Positions 13,143 through 25,391 of a stretch of 64,000 bases of DNA are shown piece by piece. The number at the start of each line of letters is the position of its first letter. The stretch's first letter is position 1. The notes under the pieces are model-generated. The model saw nothing but the letters and a program-made list of their open reading frames with translations. It did not search any database and was not told where the DNA came from. Made by a program: the position numbers and the translations under genes. Source of the stretch: Tubiluchus corallicola (taxonomy: Eukaryota; Priapulida; Priapulimorpha; Priapulimorphida; Tubiluchidae); the NCBI GenBank assembly GCA_030141605.1, contig JAQGDQ010000116.1, positions 474,603 to 538,602 on the forward strand, written 5' to 3'.

Positions 13143-13413
13143 GAATGACGATATGAATTCAACTGACAATACAGTTTAATAGTTTTCTATTAATCAGCAG
13201 GGTTTTCATTAACTTATATAGCAAATGCAAAATATTGCATCTATAGTTAAACATCTGATTTTATGAGACTAGAGCCTGTATAGCGGTTATCAAAACCAAG
13301 CCTTTAGTAGCAGTAGTAGTAAATGTTTATCATAGTGACACATTTTCATTTACATCAACTAATGACGAAAACGAAAATGTGTCACTATGATAAATAATTT
13401 ACTACTACTACTA
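13143..13413. mobile_element. Composite element flanked by an 8 bp repeat
   Basis: The direct 8-mer CTTCAGCT occurs at 13135-13142 and 13414-13421, immediately outside a block made of copy 2 of the 160 bp repeat plus a strong hairpin. This looks like an 8 bp target-site duplication, as made by hAT-type transposases, although the ends lack the usual hAT terminal bases. The right copy overlaps the last base of the hairpin arm, so the border is uncertain by a base or two. Confidence 0.5.
13145..13303 (+). repeat. 160 bp dispersed repeat, copy 2
   Basis: Near-identical to 11853-12014 in the same orientation, 1.3 kb away. It differs by a few substitutions and a small gap near 13250. Directly followed by the hairpin at 13307-13414. 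Confidence 0.85.
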
Positions 13414-13414
13414 C
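13307..13414. repeat. Long perfect-looking hairpin with GTA-repeat ends
   Basis: The left arm 13307-13347 and right arm 13373-13414 pair almost completely, including ATCATAGTGACACATTTTC against its complement. The outer ends are GTAGCAGTAGTAGTAAAT and its complement with a single mismatch plus a one-base indel region. The loop is 25 nt. An arm of about 41 bp with so few mismatches implies recent origin or gene-conversion-like maintenance. Confidence 0.9.
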
Positions 13415-13718
13415 TTCAGCTTAGGAATGCTTAAGACAAAGCATTAACATATTTATTATAACATCAAAATATTTAAAAACACAACCATTTATGCTTACGA
13501 GTCATAGTTACAATAACTACGCATGCATTATTAATACCGCATTATTAAAAGAAGCTGGTCAGCGTAATGCTTTACTAAACATGACTGTAATTCTATCATT
13601 TTAGTGAACACGCACACAGTGGTTTATTTTGAAAGCAAATACATATCATAAAATTAGAATATGCAAAACTTAAGATTAATTTTTGCTGTTGTTTTCTCAT
13701 AATTTCTTTGTTTTTGTT

Positions 13719-13790
13719 ATTATTTCTGTGTCATTATAAAAATCATCTGGTGTCATCTGTCTCATTATTTCTGCGTCATTATAAAAATCA
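13719..13790 (+). repeat. 27 bp direct duplication
   Basis: A unit reading ATTATTTCTGTGTCATTATA plus seven bases is found at 13719-13745 and again at 13764-13790 with one substitution, giving a 45 bp period. It looks like local slippage. Confidence 0.85.
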
Positions 13791-14513
13791 GTTTCTGCCG
13801 ATTAACCAAACTCTAAAAAAATTTCTTTATAATACAACATTTAACATACAGTTCATTTGTATGGTAAGTGTAAAGAGCACATTCTGTTAAAAATGTTCTT
13901 CGCTTTTTACAAAATTCAGATTGCAAAAGGTACAAAATCGTTTAAGTCAATTTGCTGAAACCGCCAGTTTCTATGTGCAATGGTAAAACATCACATGTAA
14001 ACTGTGACAACAGCGATCTCTATACCCTGTGCAAAATATGGATTTAAACAGTTTAAATGTGTTTTATTTGGCTTTATTTTGTACTTCATAAACCACTCTG
14101 TCTTATATTTTGCTAATAGTTTTGCAATCAGGGATGCTAATTATAGTTTGCAAACTAGATACATCATGTGAGAACCTGGGTAGACACCATTTAACGAATA
14201 TCTCATTTATTTCATAATTCCAACTCTTAATTACGATACTAGCAAACAAATTTCGATCCTACAAAAATATTTTTGTTAATCTGTCTGAATCACCATATTA
14301 ACAAGTCTTAACCACAAACATAACATTTCAATTTTTTGCGTATATGGCTCGGTGTCCACCCATTTGTAGCCGAATCTACGAAGACCCATCAAAGACCCAC
14401 AATGTATTTAAAGGGAAATTGGTAACTAGCATATAACCTTGTTAACAAAATAACAAATAAGGCAAAAACAACTGAAAACTTTTTAGTCTTCTGACCGACA
14501 GCTGGGGGGGGGG

Positions 14514-14687
14514 TGAACCTTGCATTTTCTGCGTAAGTTTTTTGCAGTGGTTTTCTCACATTCTGATGGTCCATTTTAAGAATATTAAAGGTGGCCCTTC
14601 AGCAATTTGAGATAGTGGACTAAAAGCGTTATACTAGAGAAGTACATACTATAACAAACCAAAACTGCCACTTTCATGCAAATGAAA
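14514..14687 (+). repeat. Left inverted-repeat arm
   Basis: Outer arm of the 2.1 kb element, complementary with gaps to 16487-16641. It is preceded by ten G residues at 14504-14513. Confidence 0.7.
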
Positions 14688-16486
14688 ACATCAAATAAAC
14701 TACATTTAATATTTTTAACAAATAAAAAGTGATAGAGTTTTTATGTAGTCCATGGAAAATTGTGTTGGAGAATTGCACCAAAATAATTAATTACATTTGC
14801 ATGTCTTTGCTCCAGAATAAGAGCAGTGCTCATCTTTAACATTGCATCTGGTTATGATTTTAACACAGGAGGCATGGTTACTGGCTACAATAGTTTTAGT
14901 GTGTCATCTTTCAAAACTGTATAATTTGTGCTCTTAACAGAAAATGTTGAGTCACCTCAACAGCTTTTTTTTCCATTGCGTATGCTTGACTGTGTGGTCA
15001 TTTCATTTTCACTAAATGCTTTCATTGTAGATGACGAAGTGCACAGCCTTGCACCAGAACAAGAGCATCTCATCATTGTCAAAATTCCAATTAGTGGTAA
15101 TAGTAACACCTGTTCTATGCACTTTACTGTGCCATACAACTATCCTAGTTACAGACATGGTACTGCGTACATTTTGAGTAGGCTTATCCACAGCATGCCC
15201 TTATGAATTTAGTGGCTTGAATTCCATTAAGCTGCTTTAATATTGCCAAATTCAGGAATGCCAAAACACACGCAATGTGGTTCTTTTTCCTACACTGAGT
15301 AAGTGCATTGGCTCCTATAATCTCTGGAATGATCCTTTGATGATTCTTCACTGTTTCACCATTGTCATTTACCAATTCCATGACCACTGGCATGGGCAAA
15401 TTACAATAAAAAGCAATAAAACAAAACATGTCATCTTTGTTCATTACTGCCTAGTTTTATGACCCATTAAACTTTTTCTTCTCTCTACATTCTTTTCAGC
15501 CTGTTTCTTTATTTTAATGCAGTTGTGAAGTTTATTTCTTCTGCTAAGGCTGCCTAGCCAATAGCTAGTTATTTGCAGGTTACCATTGATGTTGGAATTA
15601 GAGATAATGCATAGAACAGACCTTCAGTTCGTTTGTGTTATTGTTGAATTCCTGTAATTCTTAAATAAGTTAAACCAGTATTACGTATTTTGCTCAAACC
15701 CACTTATACGGGACTTCCTCATCAATGCCACGTGCATTCACTGAGATTGTCTTGTAGACCCTTGCGACCACTTTCAAAATACTGTTGTACTCCAATACCT
15801 AAGTTACCGAATTGAACACACTCAGTGATAACAGTACAAGCTTCTCATTTACCACATCAACTATTATTATTCTGAGGATGTTGTTGTGGTGTTAGAAGAT
15901 TTATCCAAACTCTTAGTTTTTTGCAAAGTTCTTGATTGAAAATAACATCTGCAATTATTCTGACTTTAGCTTCTATCCTTTATGTGCCCTGAAATATAGG
16001 CCTATCTGCCATCGTGCCTCATAACTGAAATATTCTTCTTCTGCACCACAAACATAATGAGTCAGTGTTTATCCCTTTCTCTTTTCTACTCTTTCAGTCA
16101 TACAAGCATCATCATAAGTTTTATTAAATAACCTACCCAAAATGCTCGCTATGCTTTTACTTGCTATATTGTCAAGTAGAAATCCACACGGTATGTCATA
16201 GGCACCTAGCCAAGAAAAGCAGATTAGCTAAAATTGTACAGAATTATTGTGGTTTTCCCAAACCCCATAAAAGAATGTCTAAATTTCTAGCTGTTTTCTA
16301 AACTACACCAGTTATAACTTTATGAAACAGCAGGCTTCAACTTAATACAGCAATATACATCAAGTTATTACACAAACTAATAATTACTGTACTCACAGAA
16401 TGCATTATGTACATGTATACTGTAGCTCAATTTTTGAATTTCCATGTGAAAAACTAGCTACCAATTCCATTCTACGTCAGTGTCAA

Positions 16487-16641
16487 TTTCATTTGCTTAA
16501 TCATAATAGTATTGGTATGTCACAGCACATGCTTTTTCCATTGTAACTCTTTTTGTCCACAATCTCAAAATGCTTAAAAGGGACCATCAGAGCGTGAGAA
16601 AACTGCCGAGAAAAAACTTACATGGAAAGCGCAAAGGTTCA
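16487..16641 (-). repeat. Right inverted-repeat arm
   Basis: Includes GGACCATCAGAGCGTGAG, matching the complement of the left arm (GGACCATCAGAATGTGAG). Confidence 0.7.
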
Positions 16642-17060
16642 TGAAAAAACTGGCTTTTGGGTGCCAAACTAATATGCCGATTTAATGTCGGGTGTTCCCA
16701 TTCCTGTTGCTGGCCAAACCATATAAAACTTACTGTTCCAGCTGTATAAATCCAAGTTTTTCCATTAGGCCTCTTAATTTGGGGTATTCTTTACCAGAAA
16801 ATTGTTTCACTGCTAGCTAAAATGTCACCCTGTTCAAGAAGAACATTAGGAGATACATTCTATCACTAGCAAATTAGTTGCAAGAATTCTGTTTTTCTGG
16901 ATTGCTGGGCGATTTATATAAAAAATCTCAATTGGCTCGTTGTAATATCAAAATTTACAGTTTATAAATGTACAAAATTTACTAACACATAATACTATAG
17001 ATGATATTTACCTAATGTTATTAAAAGTGAAACGGTGGACTGTGGACTAGTATTTACAAA

Positions 17061-17137
17061 CAACTTTTCTAAAGTTGACTAATCTTTTATGGTGGTTTGG
17101 CTGCCTTTAGTGTGCAACACCAACTTTTCTAAAGCTA
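17061..17137. repeat. Palindromic motif in two copies
   Basis: CAACTTTTCTAAAGTTG at 17061-17077 is a near-perfect palindrome. CAACTTTTCTAAAGCT recurs at 17121, and CTTCTAAAGTT follows a few bases later. This may be a remnant of a small inverted-repeat element. Confidence 0.45.
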
Positions 17138-17529
17138 TCCTTCTAAAGTTAACAATGGCCTTGTTAGATTTGCTGACTAGGATTTTGTGGCCAACTTTCC
17201 GTCTGAAATTGCCGCAGTACCTAAATAAGCAATAGTATATGGAGATGCCTCCAGGCATACCTACATTGCAAAACCAAACTAACCAGTTTTACCCATGTGT
17301 TAGTTGTAAATTATATCAGGGTATGTATACATTTTTTTTAAAAATTTGGACAGTAAACGTAGAATATCTTTGAAGTATTTGGTAGTATATTGAACAAAGA
17401 AAAATCTAGATCTTCCGGTCAAGAACTGAGAACATATATTTGTTTTTCATAAGGCTTTTTACTTGTTTTCCTATTCTTGTTATAAATAATAATAATGTAT
17501 TTGATGTGTTTTTTGTAAATATGTGTGTG

Positions 17530-17825
<296 letters not shown>

Positions 17826-20003
17826 TCTGTTTATTGATATAAGAAATTGGTCTACCTTGTTGGCAAGTTCAGTTTCAACTATGCAAGAATTTGCAGTAAG
17901 GCGATAATGTAACAAGAAGTACTATTACATAATTACATATGCAGAATATGTCAACTATAACATCTGCAGAAATGTATACATATAATACTTATTGATATTT
18001 AACATTAATATAATGTATTTACTTTTTTGTAGCACAGGGTCATATACACTGTAATATTTAAGATGGCATTTAACTTCACTCTTACGCAGAGTTTCATCTC
18101 TTTTTAATAGGATTTCCCATAAGTTGTCTTTATGGAAGAACATGCTTTAGATTAGCCAGAGATCTGCTCTGTGGCACAGAATTGCCTCTAATCAAGGATA
18201 GCTGTCTATTTTTATTTGCTTATTCTGTAATAAAATGATCTAGTCCCTCTACTTAATAGTTAATTAATGCTAAGGTGCTTTTTCCCTATGTGCTCTTATA
18301 GAAAATGAAATATAAACACTTAGAAAAAGAGACCAGTACATTGGTGTAAATGATGTACGATTATGAAAAATAATATGTCATAAGCTCCATAAAAGCTACA
18401 ACAGGGTTACAATAATAACGAACAAAAATCCAAACCAGAAAAACACAGCCAAGCATTCAATGTCTTAGATGGGGAAATGAAACAAAATTATATCACGTTT
18501 TTAAAGAATTTAGTCAAAGAAACAATGGAAAGTTTATCAAAATTGCTGTAGGAAAAGGAAAACCATTAAAGGAAAAACTGCTAATTTTGGTGACATTTTG
18601 TCAAGCATAAGGTACCAGAATTGCGGACATTATCGTTTTTAAGGCGCTAAGTATGAAGTACTATTGAATAATGGTGTATCTTTTTTAAAGAGCTATTAGT
18701 GAATTTTTATGCATACTGTAGTGTAGTGCAGTCTGCTTATCAGCAGGCCTTAATGTGTACAGCCGAAATCATTTACCGGTGCCGTTTTGTTCACTATAAA
18801 CTGTTTACAGTCAAACACAATGCGTGGTTGCTTAAGTGATTATTAAGTTAATAAACAAACGCATTTAATTGAGAATAATAAATTAACTCAAATGAACGAA
18901 GTGTCTCAACTAAAACTCATATGCATCAGAAATTACGCCGTCATGATTTTTGCATCTCACTACAGAACTCTCTGTGTGCTACAAAACATGAACCACTGAA
19001 GTCTGCATTTATAAATGCATACTCACAGTCAACTAAGATTATCAACTGCTTGAATGCTGGAAGACTATATAATCGCACAACAAAACCACCTGTCCAAAAT
19101 ATTGAAACACAATGGCAAGCCTAACAGTATTGGATAGACATCAACACAACTTGCTAAATCGCTAAATGAACCACCGCTCAAAATTCCTTTTTCCATTACT
19201 GCGAGCTGTGACGCTGCCTGGAAATACTACAAGAAATCTGAATTTTGGCGCCTCCTGTTGAGCCACAATAAAACGAATCGACTGAATTCAGTTACCAAAA
19301 AGCCATAAAATGATTGCAAATTTACATTTTTTATTTTACACAAATTTAAAAAAAATAAAATCAATCATGTTTCAAAATTATGAATACCAAGCTTATAACG
19401 AATTTTACTCAGTACTCTAGCTTACATTGGCAATAACTTCAGTAGTATTAAATAAAAAGCAAACTTAAAAAAAATCCAGAGTTCAGCTGGCTACTTTTAA
19501 CCTTGAGATTGTCTTATTGGCTAACGAACCGAAAATCGTAATACTACAACTTTCGAGTGTAAAATTCACTTCAAAGTAAGCTTGCTCCAATGGCTTCTTC
19601 CAGCACCTTAGATTCACTCGTCTGTACAGTAGGTTAATCTTCTTTTGACATGATTTGCGTTATTCACAGAGCACGGTGACACTCGACCTGCTAGAAGCTG
19701 AAAGGCATTTAAAAGTGATTTCCAGCATACAAACTTTGTCCAAGCCCTGGTCCAAGTTATTTCTGACCGGCAAAATTACAGCATCTATAATGCAGGGCGT
19801 TTAAAATTTATAACGCTGCCTACCTACTAGAAAGTACAACTGTAGCATTACCATTTGTACATTGTAATCGTTATCTGCTAGTATTGACTCTACTTGAATA
19901 TTTTAGACGCTTCAATTAAGACAAAACCTTCACTATCATAATTATACGGTTTCCATACTTGGCTGACATTATAGTGACATACATGTAGATGATCCGAGAA
20001 GTC
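17826..20003. other. Intergenic sequence, no gene seen
   Basis: AT-rich sequence without recognisable exons, RNA genes or clear repeats. Frames at 17955-18143 and 18921-19124 show no known domain. Confidence 0.5.
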
Positions 20004-20160
20004 TTGCACATTAGTTAATAGTAACGTAGAACATTAAATTTCGATTTCATAGTATCATTGCAATTAATAACTTGTTATTAACATTAACAGTGCATTACTT
20101 GTTAATTTTTTAGCAATGATATGTGTTGAAATTTTACATCACTGTAAATTAATAGTGCAC
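20004..20160. mobile_element. Imperfect palindrome, MITE-like
   Basis: The left half (TTGCACATTAGTTAATAGTA, then AAATTTCGATTTCATAGTATC) pairs imperfectly with the right half (TGATATGTGTTGAAATTTTA, then AAATTAATAGTGCAC). It has an AT-rich core and a total length of about 157 bp. No target duplication was established. Confidence 0.45.
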
Positions 20161-22584
20161 TATTACTTCCATGTTAACTGCCAAAAGGAAAATCTTATTA
20201 TATATGCACACTAATACTCTTTCCTACATACATACGCATCATTGTACTAAAATGCATCTGCCACTAGTTGTATAAGTTAGACTGTGAGAGATGATATGCA
20301 GTAATTTGGGTTGTTATTACTACTCGTTCCTGTCATATTAGTATGGTCCACAAATTTGATTACATTGGCTGGAATACAGCATTAAAACACCTTAACATTA
20401 TTAGCTCCAGTACACTCCCAATGCATACCTGACAGAACGAGAGGCGTGCTACACTGACGCCTAAGATTTCAAATTGATCATCTTTACTGGTAGTAAATCG
20501 ACTGTTACAAAAACAGACAAAAACAATAATAATTCAGGTTTAAGACTATAATGGTTTGATCATCATAGAATTTATTTTCCAAAAAGTACATCTGTATTCC
20601 TAAATGGAACAGTGCAGTAAGTAGAACATACATTACACAAACATGTAACAATTGTAATACAGACCTATGTACAATTATAATTGCCTAATGCATACATAAA
20701 TTATGCAATGTGTGAACTGACAGGGCTGCAAATTTCACACAATCATTCACAACCTTGTAAGAGTTATACTGTAGTTTTAAATGAATTACAATCATCGATA
20801 CACGTACTGTGTTTGTGCATACATTTCTTATGAGGCTTTAACGGTGTTACATGTCTGTATGGAAAAGATTATGCGTACAGTAACAAAACCTTTTTTTGTA
20901 AACTAAGTTTTAATTTCATAGATGATTTTCTTACTTCAACAGTGTTTAGTAAACCAAAAGTAGTTTGTGTAGTCTTAATAATTGTCCAATTAATGCAGAA
21001 CTGCAGTGACAGTTCTATTAACCAATAATGACTAATCACAAACTATTTTGTTAGATTACCAAGCAAATCGAGAACAATAAACAAAATGCAAAATTAAAAG
21101 CATTATATGTTTTACACGTACAAAAGCCTGGATGTATACTGCGCTAACACTATTATCTCAGCAAAACTGAACAGTATAGCAAAGTGAAAGAAAGCTAAAT
21201 GTGACTTATAGTTAAACACCAAAATTAGCAACAATTTCCAATGAATTCACAAATTAGGCCATTTTACACGAATACTGACTTTACAAGACAAGTATCATAC
21301 GTAACTGTTAACAGTTTTATCATTTATTAACTCGACTGTCAATTGAGTGACAGTTTAGACCCAAGTAACAAAACAATGAAGCATAACAAAAAATAATGAT
21401 AAAAGAGAACACGATGAGGCTAGGTAAATGTTAAAAGGAAAACAAAACCTGCAATTATTGTACAACCAAAATTATATAGTAATACATCAACTAATGTCTC
21501 CTCAAAGGAAAAAGAACACAAGACATTAAATAAAATTAAGCCTAGGAACTAGAATCTACAATGACTATCAAACAAAATAATTTGAAAAGTAAACTGGAAT
21601 GTAAAAATGAAAAATCATGATTGCTATCAATCGAAGGTAGCCGTCCTAAAATATGTATTTTACTATTAAATGAATTATTATTTAGAATAAAATTAGTGGC
21701 GTATAACTGCTGGTCTGGGCTGGCTGGCTGCACTGCCAAGTTTGAGATGTGGAGATAAATTTTCCCGAACTGTAAATGCAAAAAGCTACTGTTCATTGCC
21801 TTTTTAAAAATATATATTACGGTACTTTAAATTTGAGTTCTTTAAATTAATAATGAAAATTTTTTTAATGTTCCTCAAGGAAACTTGAAAAGTTCATATA
21901 AGAATGTCCTGTACAAAGCAGGACTGGACACTGCTGCCGGTGCAGAACTTGAACATGACTTCTCGTTTCCCCCTATTTTTTAATATCACCCACATTGCTT
22001 TTCAAGGTTTCTGAGACTCTATTCAATCTAATTCTATATTATTAGTTAATATACAGTTCATTATAAGGTCTTTGGAACAAAAAAATTGTTAAAAATATTA
22101 CTGCAAGCAAGGATAACAGAAAAAGAGACTTTGTCAAATAACTAAATCTTCAATGAAAACTGGTTATTGTAAATAAACTGACAAAATTAACCGTAAAATG
22201 CAGCATGACAACAAATGTAAACACTGTACAGTGAGCACAGCAGTGCAACTGGATTACGTTTGAAATGATGGCATACCTAGTTATTAATAAAAAAATTTAA
22301 TATAAATTACTAAACTCTGGTGAAGAATGTACGCATCACTGATTTGAGTTCCAACAGTTCTGAATAATACATATACATAATAAAATCATATTTAATTGCT
22401 ATTCAATGATTTAATAACATACGCATATAGTAAAAACTCCAATATGATTAAATTTACTATTCAGTATATACAGTAATTGTACACATGATTTCAATGAAAT
22501 GCAGGTTTAGTTTACAAGTTGTTGCTATATAACGTTATGTGTTATCGTTCTGTACAAAATTGACTAGATTTTGTTTCACGAAGA
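20161..22584 (-). other. Probable FBXO45 3' UTR and downstream sequence
   Basis: This segment lies directly downstream of the FBXO45 stop codon on the minus strand. It is AT-rich and lacks exons. AATAAA signals on the minus strand occur at 20571-20576 and 21322-21327 among others. Which one is used cannot be decided from sequence alone. Vertebrate FBXO45 mRNAs also have long 3' UTRs. Confidence 0.35.
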
Positions 22585-22770
22585 TCATCCATCTAAAGGT
22601 GGTCCTAGGTAAACCATTGCCACTTCAGTGTTGCCATAAACTGCTGAAACAGCTGGGTAGAGTCTAGTGGCAGGTAATCCACGAAATGCTACACCAAGGA
22701 ATTCATAGTTTCTTTCAAATGCTAAAGTATTGTCATCGCAGTCAAGAATGACTCGAATTCTTTCTCCAAC
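22585..22770 (-). CDS. FBXO45: FBXO45 coding exon 2
   Basis: The acceptor TTTTTTATAG precedes GTTGGAGAAAGA (VGER). The 61 codons include [29 protein letters not shown] and the family C-terminus LGPPLDG, then TGA. The join restores [13 protein letters not shown], as in orthologues. Confidence 0.93.
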   Translation of the reverse strand, partial: VGERIRVILDCDDNTLAFERNYEFLGVAFRGLPATRLYPAVSAVYGNTEVAMVYLGPPLDG

Positions 22771-25391
22771 CTATAAAAAATATACATGTATATAAAGGTT
22801 ATGTGCCTTAGTTTGTCTACTAGTAGGTTTGGACATTAGCTATTTAATTTTAATTTAAGACAGAATAAGAAAGGACAGATCAGTGAAAATAAAGGAAGAA
22901 AAAATGTTCCATTCACCATACCGATTCTGGCTGTTTACCTCATTGAGTAACAATGTTTTCACATTCGTACGGACCAAGACACCGGTTCAATGTTCCATCT
23001 TAAAGGGTTATCCTCAACAATGAAATAGGTTCCGGTCTTGTCACCATTATTAACATTGAGCAGACCCTACCACTGTGTACTGTATTCTGGTTTTCAGTGT
23101 ACCAAAGTATAAAAAATCCTGGTTGGGGGCATTATCACGCATTTGAGGGTATTTTGGTACAATGACCATGCCTTTCAAATTTGAATCTTGTATATACAAA
23201 TGTATTTTCAAACGCACAAAGATGCTCTGGTGGTCAGGGCTTCGAGCTCCGCTGGGGTCTGGCAGAGTTTACAGTACTCCTCCAGGACCCCTAAATAGTT
23301 GCTCGCATTTTTCCACGGATCATTACATGACAGTGATACCTCTGTCAATAAATCAAACAGCACTGAGTGGCTGAGACAACAAGAGAATAGCAATTCACAT
23401 AAGATACATGTTTGGCAGACATTTATTAGGTTCTTCATGCCTTAAATCCTTCACATATATAAACGTTTGGATAGTTTTGTCATCTCCGAACAAAGCGCTT
23501 CCTGTAACAGCCTAACTGCATCAGATATTATGCAAACAAATGTATTTTTAGGCTGAACTCCAAATTTAATGTTTAGATTTTTTTAATGGAGTAATTAACA
23601 GGATAATTAAAAAAACAAAAATTTCAGAGAATTTTTATTTCAAAGTCTTCTAGTTTCCAAATGATAGCCTGTATTTAAAACTTAAAAATAAAAACCTGTA
23701 GAGCATTTTTTCTGAGTAAAATTTTGCAATTACTCCAAGTTTGTACATTTGACAAATGTTCAAACAAGATAAGATATTAAGAAATTTGTACTGCTTGCTG
23801 CAGGTGAGTCTTCCCTGTGCTGGTTATTGAATTGACAGTCATCGCTCTCAATATAATTAGTAGCTGTGTAGTAAGGTAAAACGTGCATCAGTATATTATT
23901 TTATGAATTTGTTTGCTTGCAACAGATTTTGCATGGGCTGCAAGTTTGGAAATTATTGCCAGTTACTATACATGTGTAGATGATTGTCTCAAGCGATGAA
24001 TTTAGTTATGAAATAGTTTTAAATTAAAAAAACACAAAAACAGATGAGAACAAGGACTACCTTGGCATGCTAATGTTAGCCAGTGCTAACGAGCAGAGGG
24101 CGTATCAATGTTTGCTACTATGCTGAGTAATTGCATAAGCGCAAAGCAAAATTTTTATCCATTAGTTTGCAAAAGAAACTTCAAAGACTAAAAACGAAGA
24201 AAACAACAAAACATTTTTTGTTCTTATCTAATATTCTTATATATTAGGTGTTTCTTTTCGAAATTTCCTTATTTTTGGAGAGTGAAAATTTTAGTTAATA
24301 AGACATTGTTTTTACCCATCATAGGTGATGGGTAAATGTATGTACCCATCATAAAGTTATAACTGCCAATTTTAACAGCTACTATTTAGCAAACACACAA
24401 TAAATGGTTTTTCAACTTTTTGGCCATTAAGACCATAAAATTGAGTCTTAATTCAACAACAACAAGTGTCTTCTGTTCAACGAATTAACTTCAGTTTTCA
24501 TCAGCTAGCTGTTATACATTAGCCCTTATAAGTCTTGGCCTATATTCAATATTTTAATATTATGATTAATCTCTCATCAAATGAAATACAGCAAGGTGCA
24601 CTCACTGCACTGCTTTTGTTCACTAGTCTTTGCAGTTCAATAATAGACAAATTTTTAGTGAAACTGCTGGAAGACAGTTTATGTGCCACAGTTTTTACGG
24701 ATAGGCTTACAGCTACTTAAACAGTAAGGTTAGATGTGCAGCCCAGCAACACAATAATTTTTATAGTTAAGACTACTTGTAAAGACATTAGCTCAGTAAC
24801 CTGATATTTTGGTGCATTGTTCAATAATGGATAGTTTCCTTGGCTATCTCCATTATGTATAAGATGATTATCTACAAGATTCCACCCCCAACTTTGATTA
24901 TCTCCACCTAGTAATGCTACGTAACCATGACACTGTACAGGAGCATCTTTTGTTGCTATACCGATCACAGCAACGGTACCAAGTGGTCCTTCCCACCATA
25001 CTTCCCATGCATGGCGCCCACTTCGAAACCCAATTTTGCCGCGAACACTGTCTGTGCTTTGTGCTACTGGATTTCTGTGAAATGTGAAAGCATCTGGTTT
25101 TATATACACATTTTTAGAACAGTCATTTGAATTCCAAGCGTGACAAAACGCTCTCAACTTTGCTTTCCATGTTGGGACATTTTGCAAAATGTCACTTTTT
25201 CTGCTATTTAACACTTCTTCTGCCAACCTACGAACACAGTGCATTCGCCACACGTCGTTGTTCTCGTCGTTAAGAAACTCGTACCATTTTTTACACACAA
25301 GCGAGCAATTTCTGAGATCTGGAAAATCTAAATAAGAAAACAAAACTTCTAAAACATTGTTTGGCAATTTTCCCGCAGCAACCGCTGCCAT
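22585..25391 (-). CDS. FBXO45: F-box/SPRY domain-containing protein 1 (two coding exons)
   Basis: Substrate-receptor subunit of an atypical ubiquitin ligase. In known animals FBXO45/FSN-1 pairs with SKP1 and the PAM/Highwire/RPM-1 RING protein to control synapse growth and axon maintenance. CDS is the complement of join(22585..22770, 24801..25391), about 258 residues against 286 in human. Residues about 8-50 form the F-box ([19 protein letters not shown], then [10 protein letters not shown]). Residues about 80-255 form the SPRY domain with [31 protein letters not shown] and [12 protein letters not shown], ending YLGPPLDG just as in vertebrate orthologues. The start at 25391 ([17 protein letters not shown]) matches the family's MAA start; an in-frame ATG at 25424 is possible. 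The glycine/alanine-rich N-terminal extension of mammals is missing. The gene is divergent from the FERM gene. Confidence 0.95.
22771..24800 (-). other. FBXO45 intron
   Basis: A 2.03 kb intron with GT-AG ends. It contains a perfect 11 bp hairpin at 24311-24336 and a possible repeat-derived stretch around 22930-23400, where the B-box-like CCGGTTCAATGTTCC was noted. No nested gene is supported. Confidence 0.7.
24311..24336. repeat. Perfect 11 bp hairpin
   Basis: TTTACCCATCA, loop TAGG, TGATGGGTAAA. A third partial copy, TACCCATCATA, starts at 24342. It lies in the FBXO45 intron. Function unknown. Confidence 0.85.
24801..25391 (-). CDS. FBXO45: FBXO45 coding exon 1
   Basis: Encodes the F-box and most of the SPRY domain, ending APKYQ at the donor CAG|GTTACT. 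Reading past the donor gives an unrelated tail that stops at 24717, so splicing is needed for a normal protein. Phase 0. Confidence 0.93.

Larger units (their letters stand above)
14514..16641. mobile_element. 2.1 kb element with long diverged terminal inverted repeats
   Basis: 14514-14687 is inverted relative to 16487-16641. Both outer ends read TGAACCTT(T)GC. Matching internal blocks include TTTTCTCAC, TCTGATGGTCC, GAGAT(A/T)GTGGAC and TTTCATTTGC or its complement. The left arm carries about 25 bp extra. Similarity looks near 70 percent by eye. The interior has decayed frames on both strands: plus 14928-15206, minus 15184-15444, and minus coding-like traces near 15690-15830. I could not assign any of them to a transposase family. 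A 10 bp G run abuts the left end. No target duplication was found. Confidence 0.6.

Noticed and set aside
24717-24800. FBXO45 protein extended past KYQ
   Set aside because: The extension reads into the intron after a good donor, and the true SPRY C-terminus is found in the exon at 22585-22770.
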